Shown here one piece after another: positions 62,892 through 64,000 of a stretch of 64,000 nucleotides of DNA. The translations under genes were made by a program, and so were the position numbers. This stretch comes from Devosia ureilytica. GTDB taxonomy: Bacteria; Pseudomonadota; Alphaproteobacteria; Rhizobiales; Devosiaceae. The notes beneath the pieces are model-generated. The model worked only from the letters and a program-made list of their open reading frames with translations. It ran no database searches and was not told where the DNA came from. The DNA is taken from positions 62,001-126,000 of the forward strand of contig NZ_JAMZCU010000008.1 of the NCBI RefSeq assembly GCF_024273195.1, given 5' to 3'. The first letter of the stretch is position 1; every line of letters starts with the position of its first letter.

Positions 62892-62919
62892 TTTGCGTGT
62901 TTTGTGCAAAATACGCAAA
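62892..62919. promoter_or_regulatory. 28-bp inverted repeat, likely regulator binding site
   Basis: Arms TTTGCGTGTTTTG and CAAAATACGCAAA match at 12 of 13 positions around a TG centre. The outer TTTGCG motif is shared with the 14-bp palindrome next to it, so both sites are probably bound by the same LacI-type protein. Confidence 0.6.
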
Positions 62920-63012
62920 TTTGCGGAAATTGCATCGCCGGTGCAGCCGGATAGGCCGCAAAACCGGGCCTACGAAAGGCGGGTTTTCAACATGACGGCG
63001 AAAAAAAGTTAA

Positions 63013-63209
63013 GCCGAACAGGACGCAGGCGACGTTTGGCCGAACAGGGTTCAGGCGACGTTGTGGGCCGAAACAGGGCTCTGGCGAGGTTCTGGGACGA
63101 ACAGCGCTCAGGCGAGGGTGTGGGACGACACAGGGCTCAGGCGAGGTCGTGGGACGAACAGCGATCAGGCGAAATTGTGGATCGAACAGCGCTTCAGGCG
63201 ATGGTGTGG
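63013..63209. repeat. Tandem repeat of seven 25-29 bp units next to the LacI stop codon
   Basis: Units follow the pattern GGACGAACAGCGCTCAGGCG plus 8-9 variable bases ending in GTG, with lengths 25, 28, 29, 28, 29, 28 and 29. There is a higher-order period of 57 bp. The unit at the right-hand end overlaps the last bases and stop codon of the LacI gene, so the array may have grown by duplication of that gene end. No spacers of CRISPR type. Confidence 0.75.
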
Positions 63210-64000
63210 ACGGTTTCGCCGGCGACCAGCGAGACACCGATTTCGAGTTGTTGGATGGCGTTTTCGCCGTCGAGTTGATTGGCCAGAAGGCGAATGACCC
63301 CACGGCCAATGGCTTCGCGATCAACCCTGACCGTGCTCAGGCGCGGATTGGCCATGCCGGCAATCGGCAGATCGTCGAAACCAACAATGGAAAAGCCCTG
63401 CTGCATGGGCGAATCCTGCCCCAGGAGGGCCTCAACCATGCTGACGGCAACGCCGTCGTTCCAACAGAACACCGCCGTCACATCATATTCACCAGCCAGC
63501 AGTGAGGCGAGCAGATCCTTGCTGGAGTGCTCGTTGGAAATCACCACAATGCCCTCAACGCCGGGGTTTGCGGCGATGGCCGCCTCAAATCCGCGCCGGC
63601 GTTGCAGAATGGTGGGACGATGGCGATAGGTATAGTGCAGGATCTTGCGGTGCCCGGCGTCAATGAGGCACTGCGTAGCCTGATAAGCGCCATAAAAATT
63701 GGCTGGCGAAACCGAATTGAAGCGCATCTGCGGGTCGTTGCCATTGGCCAGAACCAGCGCCGTCCCGGCCTCCTGAGCCCAGTGCGCAATATCTTCGTCC
63801 GGGTCAATACCGGCCAGGATGACGCCATTGGCACCGGTTTTGGAAACCTGACGCCGGATGAAGTCGAGCGTCACCATATCCTCGTTGACCAGCCGGACAT
63901 CGAGAACAATGCCCGCCTCCTCGGACTGGGCCCGCATGCCTTCGACAATACCGTGATAGAAGCTGGCCAGGCTCCCCATGGCGCTGTTCAGCGGCACTAG
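63194..64000 (-). CDS. LacI family transcriptional regulator (C-terminal part, runs off the window)
   Basis: About 269 residues of the effector domain are visible; the DNA-binding N-terminus is beyond the window edge. The sequence begins VPLNSAMGSLASFYHG, the usual start of a LacI/GalR effector domain, and contains VFCWNDGVAVSMVEALLG and FSIVGFDDLPIAGMANPRLS. It lies upstream of the heparinase-like gene on the same strand, with operator-like palindromes between, so it likely controls the acidic-glycan locus. Its stop lies in the tandem repeat. Confidence 0.88.
   Translation of the reverse strand, partial: LVPLNSAMGSLASFYHGIVEGMRAQSEEAGIVLDVRLVNEDMVTLDFIRRQVSKTGANGVILAGIDPDEDIAHWAQEAGTALVLANGNDPQMRFNSVSPANFYGAYQATQCLIDAGHRKILHYTYRHRPTILQRRRGFEAAIAANPGVEGIVVISNEHSSKDLLASLLAGEYDVTAVFCWNDGVAVSMVEALLGQDSPMQQGFSIVGFDDLPIAGMANPRLSTVRVDREAIGRGVIRLLANQLDGENAIQQLEIGVSLVAGETVHTIA

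Larger units (their letters stand above)
62785..63193. other. 409-bp regulatory gap between LacI gene and heparinase-like gene
   Basis: From the regulator side it holds a tandem repeat (63013-63209), then AT-rich DNA with two inverted repeats (62892-62919 and 62871-62884), then the leader of the heparinase-like gene. No gene is supported. The open frame crossing the repeat on the minus strand is repetitive and lacks a ribosome binding site. Confidence 0.6.

Noticed and set aside
63013..63209. Possible CRISPR array
   Set aside because: Units are contiguous with only 8-9 variable bases, no real spacers, and no cas genes nearby; it is a tandem repeat.
62884..63324. A 146-codon minus-strand frame through the tandem repeat
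   Set aside because: Repetitive translation, overlaps the end of the LacI gene in another frame, and lacks a ribosome binding site.

Overview
The window reads as chromosomal DNA of a GC-rich alphaproteobacterium, most likely order Hyphomicrobiales and plausibly Devosiaceae. The signs are a PodJ-type polar organiser, a class I lysyl-tRNA synthetase, a SAM-II riboswitch before metZ, an frcBCA fructose operon with a ROK regulator, a lacEFGZK-like operon, a TauE/SafE permease joined to an Alph_Pro_TM protein, and many ABC importers. This is inference from gene content; no rRNA, tRNA, CRISPR array or intact insertion sequence was seen.

Layout. 1-3.1 kb: a BMP-type nucleoside importer (binding protein, double ATPase, start of a permease, minus strand). 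3.6-8.0 kb: a CoxG-like gene divergent from a three-gene cluster (TelA-like coiled-coil protein, one-TM protein, coiled-coil protein with a Gly/Ser tail). 8.0-10.9 kb: an accessory island with hipA followed by an unusually large HTH partner. 10.9-16.7 kb: a secreted protein of unknown function, a VOC protein with a NarL-type regulator, and podJ. 16.8-31.3 kb: housekeeping genes (TSUP permease, PdeM and ligase-associated helicase, kinase, MATE pump, pyrD, DUF952, S24 regulator with an AAC(6')-like acetyltransferase, lysS, TerB-like, TetR/DUF2306 pair, amino-acid-type binding protein). 31.4-34.0 kb: metZ and dcd, divergent, separated by a SAM-II riboswitch with a very long internal insertion. 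34.1-38.4 kb: frcBCA and a ROK regulator. 38.4-45.9 kb: a lacEFGZK-like beta-galactoside operon behind its own LacI-type regulator. 46-49.3 kb: an MHYT-GGDEF-EAL protein and a methyltransferase. 49.3-64 kb: one long minus-strand locus with a LacI regulator, a heparinase II/III-like lyase, a dipeptide-type ABC importer, a DUF2264 protein, a hydroxyacid dehydrogenase, a fused acyltransferase/toroid protein and ThuA. It looks like an uptake and breakdown system for an acidic, possibly acetylated, oligosaccharide.

Regulation visible in the DNA. Clear inverted repeats sit in front of the TetR pair, the frc operon, the lac operon, the S24 regulator and the heparinase locus. In each of the four ABC operons with a binding-protein gene here, a perfect 8-10 bp hairpin lies between the binding-protein gene and the next gene. 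Upstream of podJ are a near-consensus CtrA box and two GANTC sites. Two families of palindromic intergenic repeats recur; one copy lies inside a coding sequence and supplies about 31 residues of the protein.

Most notable: (i) the SAM-II aptamer whose two halves are 152 nt apart, with an alternative pairing to an intrinsic terminator that suggests a complete switch; (ii) the hipA/large-HTH module; (iii) the acidic-glycan locus with a fused acyltransferase; (iv) the palindromic repeat translated in frame.
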